NCBI GenBank assembly: GCA_029449235.1
Contig: JANATG010000016.1
Span: 496,001-560,000 of the forward strand
DNA length: 64,000 nucleotides
Reading direction: 5' to 3'
Origin: Linnemannia schmuckeri
Taxonomy: Eukaryota; Mortierellomycota; Mortierellomycetes; Mortierellales; Mortierellaceae
This document shows, in pieces, positions 61,732 to 64,000 of this stretch. The translations under genes were made by a program, and so were the position numbers. The notes beneath the pieces are model-generated. The model ran no database searches. It saw only the letters and a list, made by a program, of their open reading frames with translations, and was not told the origin of the DNA. Positions within the stretch are counted from its first letter, which is position 1. Every line of letters begins with the position of its first letter.

Positions 61732-63420
61732 ATGTCATCAACGGCACTTCTCAAGATCCCAGAATTACGAGATCTCCTCTGCGAACGGCTCTCCCAAACA
61801 GACCTCGTTAACTGTGTCCGTGTCTCCAAATCATGGCACCAAGGATTCACCCCTCAACTATGGTCCAAGATCAAGATCTCTTCCCCGCTTCAGGATATCG
61901 CATTTTCACAGCCAGCAGCACGAAAGGCTATTCGGCGACATCGTCGATTCATTCGGTCCTTCTCAGGCCCTTATCCCGCTTCCCTCAGGACCCTTGGCGA
62001 CGAACTCTTTGCGGACATGACTACTACTGATTCTCAACTGTCAGACGACGGCGATGAATTCACGGAGCTGAGGGAGTTACGACGGGACTATATTTGGAGC
62101 GATAGTCTTGTCCTGCGTCTTGTCGCCTTTAGCCCGGAACTGCAGTCGTTGCATTTGTTTGGATGGTGTGAAGAAGATTCGGAACTCGTTAAGTTGATCA
62201 GGAAACTGGATCATCTCAAGACGATGACCATACTGGCAGGAGCATCCAGCTTGTTGCCCCTCGAGGACTTCCGAGCATTGCTCAAGGACATCCCTCTGTC
62301 AGTCGAGACCCTGTCTATCGACTGTTCCTTGAAGGGAAATCTTTCCCGCAATAACAACGCCGCTCATTCATCACCACCACCACCATCACCATCACGGACA
62401 TCATCGGTACTATCCAAACCCCTCCGTCCTCGAGCGATCAAGTCTTTGTCGCTTCGTGGATCCGCTTTGAACACCGACCCTTCAGTCTGGTCGCCCTTCC
62501 TCAGCAAGTGTCATAATCTCCAGTCGTTTTCGGTGTCAGGAGGGATGATGAACTGGAATGTCCACCGAATAGTCGAGATCTTGCAGCGGTATTGTCCTCA
62601 GTTGGAGGAGCTGCATCTGAAAGAGGCGGGACGATGTATCACGGATGTGTACTTGGCACAATTCCTGTCAGCATGCGACCACCCAAACGAGGCTTCTTCT
62701 GCTGAAGGTGACACAAACGACACAAATTTCAACCCCTTGATCCAATCTCTCTCATTGCACGAACAACAACAACAACAACAGCAACAACAGCAGACAGAGC
62801 GACGACCGAGATGGAAGGTGTTTGAAGTGACAGCCCTGCCGGCTATGGGACCCTTGAGCAACGAGACCCTTCTGGCCCATACATCGACACTTGAAAAAGT
62901 CATTGTCATGGACGGGAACATTATGGACTCAGACACGCAATACCAGATACTTATCCAGTCTCCGCATCTCGACACATTCAAAGTCTTACCAGATCGAGAA
63001 GGGATATTCGGCATCGATCCCCATCAACTCTTCTCCCCACTGCCTCAAGATATTGTTGTTGCACCATGGGCATGCGAGTCAACACTCCAAACTCTCTGGC
63101 TCGCAATCCGCCCCACAACCCTCACCTCGCAACAACAGCGCCAAGTCATGCGACAACTAGGTCGCCTCCACCAACTCACAGAACTCCGACTCTTCAACGA
63201 ATGCGTCTCGAATTTCAACCTCACAGGTCGTCCAGGATTCACAGACCTCACATTGGCGAATGGATTGGACGAATGGGGCGGGATGAAGGCGTTGAGGAGT
63301 GTGGCGTTGCTGGGGTTTGAGCATTCCTTTGGGGATGTTGAGAAAGAGTGGGTGTTGGAGCAGTGGCCGGTATTGGAGAGTATGGCTGTTGGAAAGGTGG
63401 TTGTCAAGTTAGCAACGTGA
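61732..63420 (+). CDS. Large divergent F-box/LRR protein G (562 aa)
   Basis: ATG 61732 gives MSSTALLKIPELRDLLCERL, the F-box (about residues 8-50: LLCERLSQTDLVNCVRVSKS, WHQGFTPQLWSKI). LRR-like segments follow (LQSLHLFGWCEEDSEL, IKSLSLRGSALNTDPS, LQSFSVSGG, LEELHLKEAGRCITD, LTELRLFNECVSNF). There is a serine/proline-rich insert near residue 220, and a polyglutamine run (about ten residues) near residue 350 encoded by CAA/CAG repeats. It lacks the WLGTKDYYLP end of proteins A-F and has a different F-box, so it belongs to another F-box subfamily. Predicted SCF adaptor, target unknown. Confidence 0.88.
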   Translation: MSSTALLKIPELRDLLCERLSQTDLVNCVRVSKSWHQGFTPQLWSKIKISSPLQDIAFSQPAARKAIRRHRRFIRSFSGPYPASLRTLGDELFADMTTTDSQLSDDGDEFTELRELRRDYIWSDSLVLRLVAFSPELQSLHLFGWCEEDSELVKLIRKLDHLKTMTILAGASSLLPLEDFRALLKDIPLSVETLSIDCSLKGNLSRNNNAAHSSPPPPSPSRTSSVLSKPLRPRAIKSLSLRGSALNTDPSVWSPFLSKCHNLQSFSVSGGMMNWNVHRIVEILQRYCPQLEELHLKEAGRCITDVYLAQFLSACDHPNEASSAEGDTNDTNFNPLIQSLSLHEQQQQQQQQQQTERRPRWKVFEVTALPAMGPLSNETLLAHTSTLEKVIVMDGNIMDSDTQYQILIQSPHLDTFKVLPDREGIFGIDPHQLFSPLPQDIVVAPWACESTLQTLWLAIRPTTLTSQQQRQVMRQLGRLHQLTELRLFNECVSNFNLTGRPGFTDLTLANGLDEWGGMKALRSVALLGFEHSFGDVEKEWVLEQWPVLESMAVGKVVVKLAT

Positions 63421-64000
63421 GTAGATTGTTCTCAAGAAGAATAAATAAATATGTCTGTGTGTGAAATGGTGGCAAATGACCCACTCGCAAAAAGGAGACA
63501 ATAAATTTCCCCTTGTGGCGATTGGAGCACAAAGAACGAATTGCAGGGAAAGTAGGTCCAAAGGAGAGAGTCGATTCTCTCACTGCCACTCTGTCAAGGT
63601 CAATGAAATGGGTCGATCAGACTTCAGTAATTCCACAGCATCTTTATTTGTTCGTTATCGACACCGACTCGTAACATGGTTCTGCGGCAACATACGTCCT
63701 TATAGATGAGTTGATCGAGAGAGTTCGAGAACGACACATGGTCATCATGTATGGTGTGCTATGCATGCTGGGCTTAGTGTGAGAGAGAAGGAAGGGAAGA
63801 GAGAGTGGGTTTGTAGTGAAGTGTGACGAGTATCGGTGGCGTATACATGACTACAGTGGCAAAACAGGGGAAGGAGGGGAAGGAGGGGAGAATGAAAAGG
63901 CTATGTGCACCAGCCGGCCCGCCAATATCCAATGCGTTTTGCGTCCATCTACCCAAAAGGGTTGAAAGGCGTGACGGTGATTTGTGCGCGGGACCCTGGA
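63421..64000. other. Downstream flank, no recognised feature
   Basis: ATAAATAAAT at about 63443 could serve polyadenylation of gene G. No gene was recognised up to the window edge. Confidence 0.4.

Overview
The window looks like nuclear DNA of an early-diverging filamentous fungus, most likely a Mucoromycota/Mortierellomycota species (inferred, not proven). The support is spliceosomal introns with GTAAGT-like donors, 28S rDNA debris, a DIRS-type retrotransposon, a Tc1/mariner element, and large paralogous families of signal-peptide kelch proteins and F-box/leucine-rich proteins of the kind expanded in those fungi.

Layout. 0-19.4 kb is repeat-rich. It holds two copies of a small inverted-repeat element, several 28S rRNA fragments (some very short and antisense), remnants of a LINE with a CCHC-like C-terminus, a cluster of tandem repeats, a structurally complete DIRS element (10741-15028) and a decayed Tc1/mariner element (17482-19405). 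Few host genes lie here: a small secreted cysteine-rich protein, a secreted YcaC-type isochorismatase hydrolase, and two genes broken by single in-frame stops (a predicted GPI-anchored secreted protein and an F-box protein).

19.4-51 kb is an array of kelch membrane proteins. Five are on the minus strand (19433-37676). After an inversion point there is one intact plus-strand copy (43246-45599) and three plus-strand remnants. The intact members share one design: signal peptide, extracellular kelch propeller, one transmembrane helix, basic stop-transfer, cytoplasmic coiled coil and, in five of six, a conserved C-terminal motif. All six are encoded by three exons, the middle one exactly 52 nt. 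A gene with two ubiquitin-like segments and a RING-H2 finger (broken by one in-frame stop) and a second small secreted protein sit inside the array.

47.8-63.4 kb is an F-box/LRR array. Three intact members, plus one larger divergent F-box gene, alternate with two decayed copies. The first F-box gene lies between kelch remnants, so the two families interleave. A sensing pathway from kelch receptor to ubiquitin ligase is possible from the neighbourhood but is only inference. No CRISPR, tRNA or prokaryotic features were recognised.
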